64,000 nt of DNA from an uncultured Spirochaetales bacterium. Lineage in GTDB: Bacteria; Spirochaetota; Spirochaetia; Sphaerochaetales; Sphaerochaetaceae. The stretch's first letter is position 1, and every line of letters begins with the position of its first letter. The stretch spans positions 1 to 64,000 of the forward strand of contig CASEKE010000015.1 of the NCBI GenBank assembly GCA_949288415.1, written 5' to 3'. The notes under the pieces were generated by a model. It saw nothing but the letters and a program-made list of their open reading frames with translations, was not told the DNA's origin and ran no database searches. This document shows, one piece after another, positions 54,794 through 63,044 of this stretch. The translations under genes were made by a program, and so were the position numbers.

Positions 54794-56683
54794 ATGCTCA
54801 ATGAACTGACACATTCGGATCTGGTTCTGGACTTCTCGGACATGGACTTCAAGGACATCGCCCCGGGAAAAGGAATCATAGGACAGGATAGAGCCCTCAA
54901 GGCTTTGCGTCTCGGATTCGAGATGAAGCGTCCAGGATACAACATATTCATCTCCGGCGACGAGGGAACGGCCAGAAGAACGGCTGCGATAGAGGAAATA
55001 AAGAGGATAGAAGGAAACATATCCATACTGCGTGATGTCGCCTATGCAGTGAACATGAATCGACGCTCAAGCCCGCTATGCCTCATCTTCGCTCCGGGGG
55101 AAGCGTCGGAATTCCAGAAGGACCTTGACGCATTGGCAGGCGGAACTCTCCGCAGAAGTGAGATGAAGTCGCGATGGAAGGACGAGAAGATCGCAAGATT
55201 CATAGAATCTCTTCCCGAAGATCCATCCTCGTTCCCGGAAGCATTCAGGATAAACATCGTACTGGACAGGAAGAACTCGAAACGCAGACCGCTTGTCATA
55301 GAAAGCCATCCGAGCCACGACTCTCTCTTCGGCTTCATAAAGAAAGACATGGAGCCGCATCTGGCGATAGAGCTCGGGAGCTACCAGAACGCCTCCGGAG
55401 GATTTCTCATGCTGAGCGCAGAGGAACTGCTGCACGAGACCGGTCTGTGGACGACGCTCAAGAGATACATAGACATGACAGACGGAGCAATAAGTTCAAC
55501 GGCAGTCGCCGGCGAACTGATAGGAGAAGTGAGACCGAGTCCGATACCCCTTCCGGTGAAAGTGATACTGATCGGCAACGACGAGACATACGACAATCTT
55601 GCCGAAAAGGACGAGGAATTCCTCAAGCTCTTCAAGATTGCACCGGAGTTCGACTACAGGATGGATCGCAACAAGGAGAACTCGGAAGGAACGATTGCAT
55701 ACATCAAGAGCATATCTGACAACCTACTGCCGATGGAGGATACAGCATACATGGAACTGTTGCGGTACTCTTCATGGTTCGCGGAAAACCGCAACATGCT
55801 ATCGACACAGCTATCGCTTGTCGGCGACCTTGCGGAAGAGGCGGACATCGTGGCCACAGAAGAAGGGAAGACATCGATAGGAGGGGAAGACGTCAGGGAA
55901 GCTATCAGAAAGCGGAACTACCTTGCATCCCTTACGGAGGAAAGGATCAACCGGGACATCAAGGACGGGGAGCTCCTAATAACACTCGAAGGTCGGAGAG
56001 TCGGAATGGTGAACGGCCTTGCAGTCATGGACCGCGGTCTCTCGAGTTTCGGTACGCCTACCGTCATAAGCGCCACGGCAGCTCCGGGCAACGAGGGAAT
56101 CGTAAACATAGAACACGAAGCGGGACTATCAGGAGGAATCCACGACAAAGGTCTGCTGATTCTGGAAGGATATCTGAGGCATAAATATGCCAAGACATTT
56201 CCGCTCAGCCTATATGCCGGAATATGCTTCGAGCAGAGCTATGCAGAGGTAGACGGAGATTCCGCAAGCTCCGCAGAGCTTTATGCACTACTGTCCGCTA
56301 TAGGAGATATCCCATTAAGACAGGACATAGCGATCACAGGCAGCGTAAACCAGATGGGAGAGCTCCAGCCCGTAGGCGGGATAAACGAGAAAATCGAGGG
56401 CTTCTACAACGCCTGCAGGACCGTAGGGCTCACCGGTCGCCAGGGAGTCATAATACCGATACAGAACATCTCGTCGCTGATTCTCCCGTACGAAGTCGAA
56501 GATGCAGTGAAGGCCGGAAATTTCCATATCTATTCCATAGAGGATATAGAAGACGGGTTCGAGATTCTGACCGACCTGGAGGCCGGAGACAGGAATGCGA
56601 AAGGAGCATTCCCCTCCGGATCGTTCAACCGCATAGTGGAGGATGCTCTCAAGCGTCTTTGCCAGAACAGCCAGAGGAACTAG
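54794..56683 (+). CDS. Lon-like protease with degenerate ATP-binding motif
   Basis: A 629-residue AAA_32/Lon-protease protein: a P-loop position GDEGTARRT (no Walker Lys), ASGGFLMLSAEELL, PEFDYRMDRN, and a C-terminal Lon peptidase domain with Ser in DGDSASSAELYALLSA and Lys in VGGINEKIEGFYNAC, the Ser-Lys dyad. So the peptidase domain looks intact and the ATPase site does not. The start ATG 54794 has no Shine-Dalgarno; the mRNA would begin at the AUG (TTGACA-18-TATCAT-6). Overlaps the convergent methylase gene by 35 bp. Confidence 0.88.
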   Translation: MLNELTHSDLVLDFSDMDFKDIAPGKGIIGQDRALKALRLGFEMKRPGYNIFISGDEGTARRTAAIEEIKRIEGNISILRDVAYAVNMNRRSSPLCLIFAPGEASEFQKDLDALAGGTLRRSEMKSRWKDEKIARFIESLPEDPSSFPEAFRINIVLDRKNSKRRPLVIESHPSHDSLFGFIKKDMEPHLAIELGSYQNASGGFLMLSAEELLHETGLWTTLKRYIDMTDGAISSTAVAGELIGEVRPSPIPLPVKVILIGNDETYDNLAEKDEEFLKLFKIAPEFDYRMDRNKENSEGTIAYIKSISDNLLPMEDTAYMELLRYSSWFAENRNMLSTQLSLVGDLAEEADIVATEEGKTSIGGEDVREAIRKRNYLASLTEERINRDIKDGELLITLEGRRVGMVNGLAVMDRGLSSFGTPTVISATAAPGNEGIVNIEHEAGLSGGIHDKGLLILEGYLRHKYAKTFPLSLYAGICFEQSYAEVDGDSASSAELYALLSAIGDIPLRQDIAITGSVNQMGELQPVGGINEKIEGFYNACRTVGLTGRQGVIIPIQNISSLILPYEVEDAVKAGNFHIYSIEDIEDGFEILTDLEAGDRNAKGAFPSGSFNRIVEDALKRLCQNSQRN

Positions 56684-57398
56684 AAAACCACGCATAAAGG
56701 AGTATCGCACTGGCCGAAGCGACGTTGATGCTGCCCTTTGCCCCTATCTGACGTATAGACACCCTGCCTAGGGATGCGTCGGCGATAGCCAGTGCCTCGC
56801 GGCTCACTCCGGTCTCTTCGCTTCCGAGGATGCAGATTCCTCTTTCAGGAAACTTGAAATCGGCAAGATCGGTTCCACCAAGTTCCAATGCGAACACAGG
56901 AACCTTTCCACGCACCTCGTCAAGTTCGGCGAAACTCCAGGCTATCGCATCCACGGTATCGCGACTGGTCCTGCGCGCCCGGTCATGAGTCGGACTTGCA
57001 GAACCGGGACGAAGAAATATGCGTTCGACGCCGAAAGCCTCCGCATTGCGGAAGACGGATCCTACGTTGTAAGGACTTCTCAGCCCGTCAAGATACAGCA
57101 TGTGAGGCAGGACCGTACGACTTGAGAAGTCCACCCTCCCCTCCCTGTAGAGATCCCAGTCCGCAACTGATTCTCCAAGGAAATCGAGCGTCAGGTAATA
57201 TATGTCGTCGAAACGTCCCTTTTCAAAAAGGTATTCGGCATTCTTACGCCTGTCCGGATCGAGAAAAGACAGCAGGATGGAGAATATCTCGTCCTTTTCA
57301 GGGCAGTCCTCGCCGAGCGACAGCAGATGGAACACGTCACCGCATTTCCGGACCTGGACACGAGGCTTAAGCGTCAGTATCTTCTTCGCTCTGATCAT
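56649..57398 (-). CDS. SpoU/TrmH-family RNA methyltransferase
   Basis: A 249-residue SPOUT methylase: motif 1 LYLDGLRSPYNVGSVFRNAEAFG, motif 2 CILGSEETGVSREAL and motif 3 VSIRQIGAKGSINVASASAILLYAW, which form the S-adenosylmethionine trefoil knot. An N-terminal helical region precedes the catalytic domain. Substrate (rRNA or tRNA 2'-O-ribose) is unknown. ATG 57398, after GGGAG, lies inside the end of rsmI, so the two are coupled. Confidence 0.88.
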   Translation of the reverse strand: MIRAKKILTLKPRVQVRKCGDVFHLLSLGEDCPEKDEIFSILLSFLDPDRRKNAEYLFEKGRFDDIYYLTLDFLGESVADWDLYREGRVDFSSRTVLPHMLYLDGLRSPYNVGSVFRNAEAFGVERIFLRPGSASPTHDRARRTSRDTVDAIAWSFAELDEVRGKVPVFALELGGTDLADFKFPERGICILGSEETGVSREALAIADASLGRVSIRQIGAKGSINVASASAILLYAWFSSSSGCSGKDA

Positions 57399-58077
57399 CG
57401 CAGACTCCCGGGGCAATCAGGATTGCAAACTCGCCTTTTATCGTATCTCTGGCCTCGAACATGCCGGCAATCTCGGTAATGCTCCCGCTTTCCACTTCCT
57501 CGAACTGCTTGGTCAGCTCACGCCCGATCACACACCGCAGCGACGAATCGATCTCCGCAATCTCCTTGAGCGTCCTCAGCACGCGGAACGGAGATTCATA
57601 TATTATGAAAGCTTCCCGTCTGGAGACAAGCTCCTCGAGCCGTCTGGTCCTTCGGCCTTTCTTGGGAGAAAGGAATCCCTCGAATGCGAAACTACGCCCT
57701 ATATTGCCTGCGACGCTTACAAGAGCTACAGAAGCGGAAGCCCCTGGAATCGGCACTATTTCATGATCGCTGTTCGACCTGACATACTCCACAAGCCTTG
57801 CTCCGGGGTCCGAAACTCCGGGAGTACCTGCATCGGAGCAGTAGGCAACGTTCTGGCCTGCATCGAGCAGCGAGAGAATCCCCTTGCTTGAGGCTTCCTC
57901 GTTGTGCGCATGGCACGCGATGAGCCTTTTCCTTATTTCGAAGTGCTGCAGGAGCTGTCCCGTATGTCTGGTATCCTCGCATGCTATGACATCGACTTCC
58001 CTGAGAACCCTCAAGGCACGTAGGGTGATGTCTTCAAGATTTCCAATCGGCGTAGCCGTAAGATATAGAGTACTCAC
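57367..58077 (-). CDS. rsmI: 16S rRNA 2'-O-methyltransferase RsmI
   Basis: A 236-residue protein: STLYLTATPIGNLEDITLRAL, EDTRHTGQLLQHF, YCSDAGTPGVSDPGARLV, and GASASVALVSVAGN, the standard RsmI motifs. It methylates the ribose of C1402 in 16S rRNA. The start is GTG 58077. There is no Shine-Dalgarno; TTGATT-17-TAGAAT ends 7 nt upstream. It leads an operon with the SpoU-type methylase. Divergent from the pspA1 operon, whose enhancer elements lie between them. Confidence 0.92.
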   Translation of the reverse strand: MSTLYLTATPIGNLEDITLRALRVLREVDVIACEDTRHTGQLLQHFEIRKRLIACHAHNEEASSKGILSLLDAGQNVAYCSDAGTPGVSDPGARLVEYVRSNSDHEIVPIPGASASVALVSVAGNIGRSFAFEGFLSPKKGRRTRRLEELVSRREAFIIYESPFRVLRTLKEIAEIDSSLRCVIGRELTKQFEEVESGSITEIAGMFEARDTIKGEFAILIAPGVCDDQSEEDTDA

Positions 58078-58084
58078 ACGAAAG

Positions 58085-58113
58085 ATTCTACAGCGCGGCA
58101 GATGGAGAATCAA
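58085..58113 (-). promoter_or_regulatory. Promoter of rsmI, near-leaderless
   Basis: On the minus strand TTGATT (58113-58108), 17 bp, TAGAAT (58090-58085), then 7 nt and the GTG start. Confidence 0.55.
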
Positions 58114-58127
58114 GCAGTGCCAGGACA

Positions 58128-58163
58128 TGGTATTTTTTGCCAGATTCATGGTAAAAGTGACCA
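58128..58163. promoter_or_regulatory. Candidate PspF enhancer (two sites) of the pspA1 operon
   Basis: Two TGG-N9-CCA elements, 58128-58142 (minus-strand TGGCAAAAAATACCA) and 58149-58163 (TGGTAAAAGTGACCA), lie 21 bp apart and about 45-80 bp upstream of the sigma54 promoter. The first nearly matches the elements upstream of the second pspA operon (63045-63078). Confidence 0.65.
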
Positions 58164-58205
58164 CAAGTATCGTTTTATCGAGGAAATTGGAGGTTTTTTC
58201 ATACT

Positions 58206-58221
58206 TGGCACGTCATTTGCA
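58206..58221 (+). promoter_or_regulatory. Sigma54 promoter of pspA1
   Basis: TGGCACGTCATTTGCA matches the sigma54 consensus TGGCACG-N4-TTGCA, with GG (58207-58208) and GC (58219-58220) ten bases apart. Confidence 0.88.
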
Positions 58222-58264
58222 TTCAAAAGAGTGCAAACAAAAAAAAGAAAATAAGGAGTTCAGA

Positions 58265-58945
58265 ATGAACATTTTCAAAAGAATCGGAGATATCGTCTCC
58301 TCCAACGTGAACAGTGCTCTCGACAAGATGGAAGACCCGGAAAAGATGATCGATCTTTCGATCAGACAGCTTGAAGATTCGATCGACGAAATGAGAGTTC
58401 TTCTCAGCGAAAAGAAAAGCGAACAGGCAAAAATCGAAAACAGCATAAAAGAAAGCGAGAATCTTGCGACCCGATGGAACGAGAGAGCCCGTCTTGCCGT
58501 CGAAAAGGACCTCGATGACATGGCACGCGAAGCAATCGGCGAAAAGCGGAAGATCGAGGATACCCTCGAAGTCGAAAGAAGCGCAAAGAGCGAACTTGAC
58601 TACCTCGTAGGAAAACTCGAGGAGAATCTTACGGACGCAAAGGGAAAACTTGCAGATCTCAAAAGCACAAGCGTCGCTTTGAAGGCAAGGGCACAGGTCG
58701 CAAAGGAACGTCTCAAGGTCAACAAAAAGGCCAATGTCGATGAGACAGCTTCATACTCGAGACGTCTCGAAGAGCTGAAACTGAAAATCGAGCGCTGGGA
58801 ATCCGAAGCGGATATCCACCATGAGGACCTGAAGAAGAAAGCAGAGAGGCAGACTCCCAGCTTCGAGGAACTCGAGAAAGACAGTGCAATAGAAAAGGAA
58901 CTCGAAGAACTCAAAAGACAGAAGAAAGAACTGAAGGTGGAGTGA
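58265..58945 (+). CDS. pspA: Phage shock protein A (PspA/IM30)
   Basis: A 226-residue, almost entirely coiled-coil protein: MNIFKRIGDIVSSNVNSALDKMEDPEKMI at the N-terminus, then ESENLATRWNERARLAVEKD and long Lys/Glu-rich helices ending KELEELKRQKKELKVE. PspA is a peripheral inner-membrane protein that oligomerises on damaged membranes. It follows a consensus sigma54 promoter and AAGGAG, and its stop overlaps the pspC GTG. A second, divergent PspA is encoded at 63185. Confidence 0.94.
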   Translation: MNIFKRIGDIVSSNVNSALDKMEDPEKMIDLSIRQLEDSIDEMRVLLSEKKSEQAKIENSIKESENLATRWNERARLAVEKDLDDMAREAIGEKRKIEDTLEVERSAKSELDYLVGKLEENLTDAKGKLADLKSTSVALKARAQVAKERLKVNKKANVDETASYSRRLEELKLKIERWESEADIHHEDLKKKAERQTPSFEELEKDSAIEKELEELKRQKKELKVE

Positions 58946-59175
58946 AAGAAGTGAAATACCACGAAGATTACTACGAGTACGAGACGGCAAGAAGGTCAAA
59001 GCTCGGAAGAAGCGTCAACGGGCTTGTTCTTGGAGTCTGCCAAGGTCTGTCCGACTGGTCCGGCATTCCTGTAGGCATAATAAGAATAGCCGCAATAATA
59101 GCCCTTTTCACAACAGGATTTTTTCCTGTGGGCTTTTTCTATCTGCTCCTGGCAGTCCTGCTTCCTGCAAAGTAG
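58942..59175 (+). CDS. pspC: PspC-domain membrane protein
   Basis: A 77-residue protein with a charged N-terminus and a PspC domain (LGRSVNGLVLGVCQGLSDWSGIPVGIIRIAAIIALF, then FFYLLLAVLLPA). It inserts in the inner membrane and usually binds PspA or PspB to signal stress. It starts with a GTG that overlaps the pspA stop codon (GTGA), behind AAGGTGGA, so the two are translationally coupled. Confidence 0.9.
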   Translation: MKEVKYHEDYYEYETARRSKLGRSVNGLVLGVCQGLSDWSGIPVGIIRIAAIIALFTTGFFPVGFFYLLLAVLLPAK

Positions 59176-59186
59176 ATACGTTATAC

Positions 59187-59216
59187 AAAGGGGCTCTCGT
59201 ACGAGGGCTCCTTTTT
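59187..59216 (+). terminator. Intrinsic terminator of the pspA1-pspC operon
   Basis: A 13-bp stem AAAGGGGCTCTCG/CGAGGGCTCCTTT (two wobbles) followed by TTTTT. Confidence 0.8.
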
Positions 59217-59231
59217 ATTTATAATGGATGC

Positions 59232-59711
59232 ATGAAGGCGATACACACCATCGATCCTGTATATGACAAATTCTCCAGAATACTCATTCTCGGATCTTTT
59301 CCGTCCGTAAAATCGAGGGAAGCCGATTTTTTCTATGCACACCCGCAAAATCGGTTCTGGCGGTTAATGGAAATTCTTTACGATTCGAAAAGTCTCAAGA
59401 CGATCGACGACAAAAAAGCTTTTCTGCTGGAACATAACATAGCCCTATGGGATGTAATCGGAGAATGTACGATAACAGGTTCGGCAGACAGTAGTATCAG
59501 GGATGTGATACCAAACAACCTCAACAGAATACTGGATACGGCGACTATAGAGAAAATTTTCATAAACGGCTCGACAGCAGGAAAACTTTACGTGAAATAC
59601 CAGGAGAAAAAAACAAACATGAAGGCTGTCGTCCTCCCGTCCACCTCGCCGGCAAATGCGACATTCTCGTTGGAAAAGCTAGTGGAAAAGTGGAAAATCA
59701 TAACTGATTGA
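59232..59711 (+). CDS. DNA-deoxyinosine / mismatch-type uracil-DNA glycosylase family protein
   Basis: A 159-residue uracil-DNA glycosylase-superfamily protein: ILILGSFPSVKSREADFFYAHPQNRFWRLM and LPSTSPANATFSL. The LGSFPS...FFY...NRFW pattern fits the DNA-deoxyinosine/mismatch glycosylase branch, which removes deaminated purines or uracil. Cytosolic. No Shine-Dalgarno precedes the ATG; a perfect TATAAT (59220-59225) ends 6 nt upstream (leaderless), inside the tail of the pspC terminator. Confidence 0.85.
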   Translation: MKAIHTIDPVYDKFSRILILGSFPSVKSREADFFYAHPQNRFWRLMEILYDSKSLKTIDDKKAFLLEHNIALWDVIGECTITGSADSSIRDVIPNNLNRILDTATIEKIFINGSTAGKLYVKYQEKKTNMKAVVLPSTSPANATFSLEKLVEKWKIITD

Positions 59712-59717
59712 AAGTAT

Positions 59718-59733
59718 TGTTTCACGTGGAACA
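59718..59733 (-). promoter_or_regulatory. parS site (ParB/Spo0J binding)
   Basis: TGTTTCACGTGGAACA is the exact reverse complement of the classical B. subtilis parS TGTTCCACGTGAAACA. ParB binds it and loads as a sliding clamp. Forms an inverted pair with 59753-59768. Confidence 0.85.
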
Positions 59734-59752
59734 TCATGACATTTCAAGCACC

Positions 59753-59768
59753 TGTTCCACGTGAAACA
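59753..59768 (+). promoter_or_regulatory. parS site (ParB/Spo0J binding)
   Basis: TGTTCCACGTGAAACA is an exact match to parS. It is 35 bp centre-to-centre from the first site, in inverted orientation. Confidence 0.85.
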
Positions 59769-59825
59769 TGAATCGAAAAACAGAGAAAAGCAAAACTGCA
59801 CATTACAGGAAATCATCAAGAAAAA

Positions 59826-59887
59826 CTAATTAGGGTTCTGTACCCTAATTAGGGATTTCAAAGCTATTTTCCTAAAACTCCCTAATT
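59826..59887. repeat. CCCTAATT repeat cluster
   Basis: CTAATTAGGG (59826-59835), CCCTAATTAGGG (59843-59854, perfect palindrome) and CCCTAATT (59880-59887). The first two arms also form a 10-bp hairpin with a 7-nt loop. The meaning is unknown; it could be a protein-binding array. Confidence 0.55.
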
Positions 59888-60224
59888 TTCATCAAACAGC
59901 CGACAAATCGACAATATCGACTTAATTCGTTGTAATATATGGACTATACATTATAAATGCCAGGGGCCTACAGGCTTCGGCATCTGCAAGAAACATAAAT
60001 CGCATAGAACTATCGTTCCTACATGGTCGCCCCCTCGACTGTCGCGCATGTCCTATCGTACGGCCTATCTAGAAGCGCGGATCGGCAACATTTTCGAAAC
60101 ATTGACGGCGAAAGAGAACATCCGTTGTAAAAACAGTTATTGTAATCGTCTATACATCTGACGAAGGAGCAGCATCCGATTACGGTCTGCGGATTTTATA
60201 ATTTATATAAACTTTCAGAACGGT

Positions 60225-60254
60225 AAAAAAACGACCCTGCGCAAAACAGGATCG
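60225..60254 (-). terminator. Intrinsic terminator of fhs
   Basis: On the minus strand CGATCCTG/CAGGGTCG (one wobble) with 7-nt loop is followed by seven T. Confidence 0.88.
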
Positions 60255-60270
60255 CCTAATCCGTACAGGT

Positions 60271-61941
60271 CTAGAACAGACCGGATATGACTCCGGAATC
60301 ATCGACATCGATTCCCTCGGCAGCAGGTATTTTCGGCAGTCCGGGCATCGTCATAATATCTCCGGCATACGCAACAACGAATCCGGCACCGGCATTTACC
60401 TTGATATCCCGTATCGTTATCTTGAATCCTTCAGGAGCACCGATCTTCTTCGGATCGTCGGAAAACGAATATTGAGTCTTGGCAATGCATACAGGATAGT
60501 CACGATAACCTTCGCTCTCGGCCTTCCTGATTTTTGTAAGCACACCGGGAGCGAAGACTACACCGTCCGCCCTGTATATCCGCTTTGCAACGGCTCTTAT
60601 CTTGTCGGCAATGGATATATCGTCAGGGTATGTGAACGTTCTAAGAGAGGGATCGCATTTCTCCACGGCCCGAAGGACCTTCTCTGCAAGGTCGAACCCG
60701 CCTTTTCCACCCTTCTCCCATACCTCGCAAAGAGCTACTTCGACACCCTGTTTCCTGCAGAAATCCTCTACAAGCGCCAGTTCGGAGTCAGTATCGCTGG
60801 TAAAACGATTGAGAGAAACCACGACAGGCAGATGCCATACATCTCTTATATTTCCGATATGCCTATCGAGATTCTTCATCCCTGAAGCCAGAGCGTCCAG
60901 ATTTTCCTTCCCGAGATCATCCTTAGAAACGCCACCATGACTTTTCAGAGCACGCACGGAAGCGACGAGAACGACCGCACTCGGCATCATCGACGCCAGC
61001 CTGCATTTGATATCTATGAATTTCTCTGCACCGAGATCGGCACCGAATCCCGCTTCCGTGACGACATAGTCGGCAAGCTTCAGCGCAGTTCTCGTCGCGA
61101 TCACGCTGTTGCATCCGTGAGCGATATTGGCGAATGGTCCGCCATGCACGAGAGCCGGAGTTCCTCCCAGAGTCTGCACGAGATTAGGCTTTATCGCGTC
61201 CTTCAGCAAAGCGCAGGCAGCTCCTTCCCCATGAAGATCTCCAAGCGTGACGAGTCTGTCGTCATATGTCCTGGCCACGATCAATCTTGCCAGGCGTTTC
61301 TTCAGATCGGACAAGTCCATCGCAAGACAGAACGCAGCCATGACCTGGCTTGCCGTGGTGATCTCGAATCCATCCTCACGGGGAACGCCGTTGCTCTTTC
61401 CTCCCAGACCGGAGATTATGAATCTGAGCTGCCGATCGTTCATGTCCAGACAGCGTTTCCAGACGATCCGCCTAGGATCTATCCTGAGAGGGTTGCCTTG
61501 CTGAATCGAGTTGTCGACAAGTGCGGCTATCAGATTGTTTGCCGCTCCTATCGCATGGAAATCGCCTGTAAAGTGGAGATTTATGTCCTCCATCGGAACT
61601 ACCTGGGCATAACCGCCTCCTGCGGCACCGCCTTTAAGTCCGAACACAGGTCCTAGCGACGGCTCGCGAAGGGCAAGACATACATCTTTTCCGAGAAGAT
61701 TCAGCGCGTCGGCCAGCCCGATCGAAACAGTTGTCTTTCCTTCTCCGGCAGGAGTAGGATTGATTGCGGTAACAAGTATGAGCCGTCCTTTCTTCCCAAC
61801 GGTTCCAAGACTTCTATAGTCGACCTTGGCCTTGTATTTTCCATAATCCTCGAGCAGTTCCTCGGGGATCGAAAGTCTGCCTGCGATTTCATGGATGTGC
61901 CTCATCCTATAGCTTTGTGCGATCTCGATATCTGACAGCAT
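60271..61941 (-). CDS. fhs: Formate--tetrahydrofolate ligase
   Basis: A 556-residue protein of normal length: P-loop [18 protein letters not shown] near residue 65, [41 protein letters not shown], and the C-terminal [21 protein letters not shown]. It makes 10-formyl-THF from formate, THF and ATP for one-carbon metabolism. Start ATG 61941 after GAGGTG; a GTG two codons upstream is an alternative. Promoter TTGTAA-17-TAGCAT lies upstream. Ends at a T7 terminator. Confidence 0.96.
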   Translation of the reverse strand: MLSDIEIAQSYRMRHIHEIAGRLSIPEELLEDYGKYKAKVDYRSLGTVGKKGRLILVTAINPTPAGEGKTTVSIGLADALNLLGKDVCLALREPSLGPVFGLKGGAAGGGYAQVVPMEDINLHFTGDFHAIGAANNLIAALVDNSIQQGNPLRIDPRRIVWKRCLDMNDRQLRFIISGLGGKSNGVPREDGFEITTASQVMAAFCLAMDLSDLKKRLARLIVARTYDDRLVTLGDLHGEGAACALLKDAIKPNLVQTLGGTPALVHGGPFANIAHGCNSVIATRTALKLADYVVTEAGFGADLGAEKFIDIKCRLASMMPSAVVLVASVRALKSHGGVSKDDLGKENLDALASGMKNLDRHIGNIRDVWHLPVVVSLNRFTSDTDSELALVEDFCRKQGVEVALCEVWEKGGKGGFDLAEKVLRAVEKCDPSLRTFTYPDDISIADKIRAVAKRIYRADGVVFAPGVLTKIRKAESEGYRDYPVCIAKTQYSFSDDPKKIGAPEGFKITIRDIKVNAGAGFVVAYAGDIMTMPGLPKIPAAEGIDVDDSGVISGLF

Positions 61942-61959
61942 TTTCACCTCACAAGGCAG

Positions 61960-61988
61960 ATGCTAGAGAAAAAAGAAATTTTTTACAA
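61960..61988 (-). promoter_or_regulatory. Promoter of fhs
   Basis: On the minus strand TTGTAA (61988-61983), 17 bp, TAGCAT (61965-61960), in the gap after pspF. Confidence 0.55.
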
Positions 61989-62020
61989 CCTGGAACGAGC
62001 TTGCAGGACCGAAAACGGCT

Positions 62021-63043
62021 TTATTTCAGCCTGTCCTTATACTTTCTGTAAAGGCCACGGAATTGATCGTAGGTTATGCCGAGAAGCTCGCTGGCCCCTT
62101 TCTGGCTTCCGGAGCTTTCATCAAGAGCTCTCGAAATGAACGAGATGTCCAGATCCTCATGGGCTTTCTCCAGAAGCTTCAGATCATAGCCGAACGGGGT
62201 TGCCCCCTGCTGCGAAGCAGCATGTCCGGTCCGGTCATTCTCCGCCACGGGCAACGGGCTCCATGGATTTCGGAATGGATCGAACTCGACATGGTCTATC
62301 ACATTGCCTTCGGTCCTGTAGACGGCACGTTCGACGACGTTCTTCAGTTCTCTCACGTTGCCCGGCCATGGATACTCCAGAAGCTGGTGCTCTACTTCCT
62401 CCGTGAATATCGGTATATCCGTTCTGGAACATTCGTAGCTCATGCGCGACGCAAAATACGATGCAAGCAAAAGGATGTCCGTACCCCGGACGCGGAGCGG
62501 CGGCAGAAAGAGTACCTCGAACGAAAGACGGTCAAGCAGGTCTTCCTTGAATTTGCCATCGCGGCAAAGCTGAGGAAGGTCGGCATTTGTAGCTCCCACT
62601 ATTCTCACATCGGCTTCATGCGTCACCGACGATCCGACTCTCTGGTATGTGCCATACTCCACGACACGCAGTATCTTTTCCTGCACCTCGAGAGGCATCA
62701 GGCCGATCTCGTCGAGAAAAAGCGTACCGCCCTCAGCCTCCTCGAAACGGCCTTTCCTCGTCTGGACCGCACCGGTGAAAGCGCCTTTTTCATAGCCGAA
62801 AAGTTCACTTTCTATGAGCGAAGGCGGAAGAGCCGCAAGATTGACAGTCACGAGAGGACCTTCCCACCGTGAAGACAGGTAGTGAATCCTTTTCGCCGAG
62901 AGTTCCTTTCCCGTACCACGTTCCCCGATGATCAGAACCGGACGATCCACTTTCGCAACCTTGCTCAGTCTGGTCTGGAAATCGAGATAGGCCTCGCTCT
63001 CGCCGACTTCCTTGACCAATGTGTCCCTAATGCTTGCACCCAT
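62021..63043 (-). CDS. pspF: Sigma54-dependent activator PspF
   Basis: A 340-residue bacterial enhancer-binding protein: Walker A GERGTGKE, the sigma54-contact loop GAFTGA in GYEKGAFTGAVQTRKGRF, GGTLFLDEIGLMPLEVQEKILR, and a Fis-type C-terminal helix-turn-helix (ASELLGITYDQFRGLYRKYK). It lacks an N-terminal sensor domain, as PspF does. Divergent from a pspA gene with a sigma54 promoter. Its own sigma70 promoter (TTGGTA-17-TATTAT, 7 nt before ATG, leaderless) is covered by two enhancer-like elements. Confidence 0.92.
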   Translation of the reverse strand: MGASIRDTLVKEVGESEAYLDFQTRLSKVAKVDRPVLIIGERGTGKELSAKRIHYLSSRWEGPLVTVNLAALPPSLIESELFGYEKGAFTGAVQTRKGRFEEAEGGTLFLDEIGLMPLEVQEKILRVVEYGTYQRVGSSVTHEADVRIVGATNADLPQLCRDGKFKEDLLDRLSFEVLFLPPLRVRGTDILLLASYFASRMSYECSRTDIPIFTEEVEHQLLEYPWPGNVRELKNVVERAVYRTEGNVIDHVEFDPFRNPWSPLPVAENDRTGHAASQQGATPFGYDLKLLEKAHEDLDISFISRALDESSGSQKGASELLGITYDQFRGLYRKYKDRLK

Positions 63044-63044
63044 A

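Larger units (their letters stand above)
59712..60270. other. Gene-free 559-bp region between the DNA glycosylase and fhs
   Basis: No convincing open reading frame. The left end has two parS sites (59718-59733 and 59753-59768). A repeat cluster based on CCCTAATT lies at 59826-59887. A possible promoter TTGTAA-16-TATAAA lies near 59930-59957, followed by sequence with several short stems (TGCC...GGCA, GCC-TACA-GGC near 59958-59985). The fhs terminator closes the right end. No tRNA, tmRNA, 4.5S or RNase P landmark was recognised in the middle part. Confidence 0.6.

Noticed and set aside
59718-59768. Long inverted repeat as a terminator of the DNA glycosylase gene
   Set aside because: Each arm is itself an exact parS sequence, and no T-tract follows; the parS explanation accounts for all 32 bases.
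59930-59958. Possible dif/XerCD site (near-palindrome TAATATA...TATACATTA)
   Set aside because: Does not have the 11-6-11 arrangement with recognisable XerC/XerD arms, and a dif site would be expected at the terminus, not beside parS.
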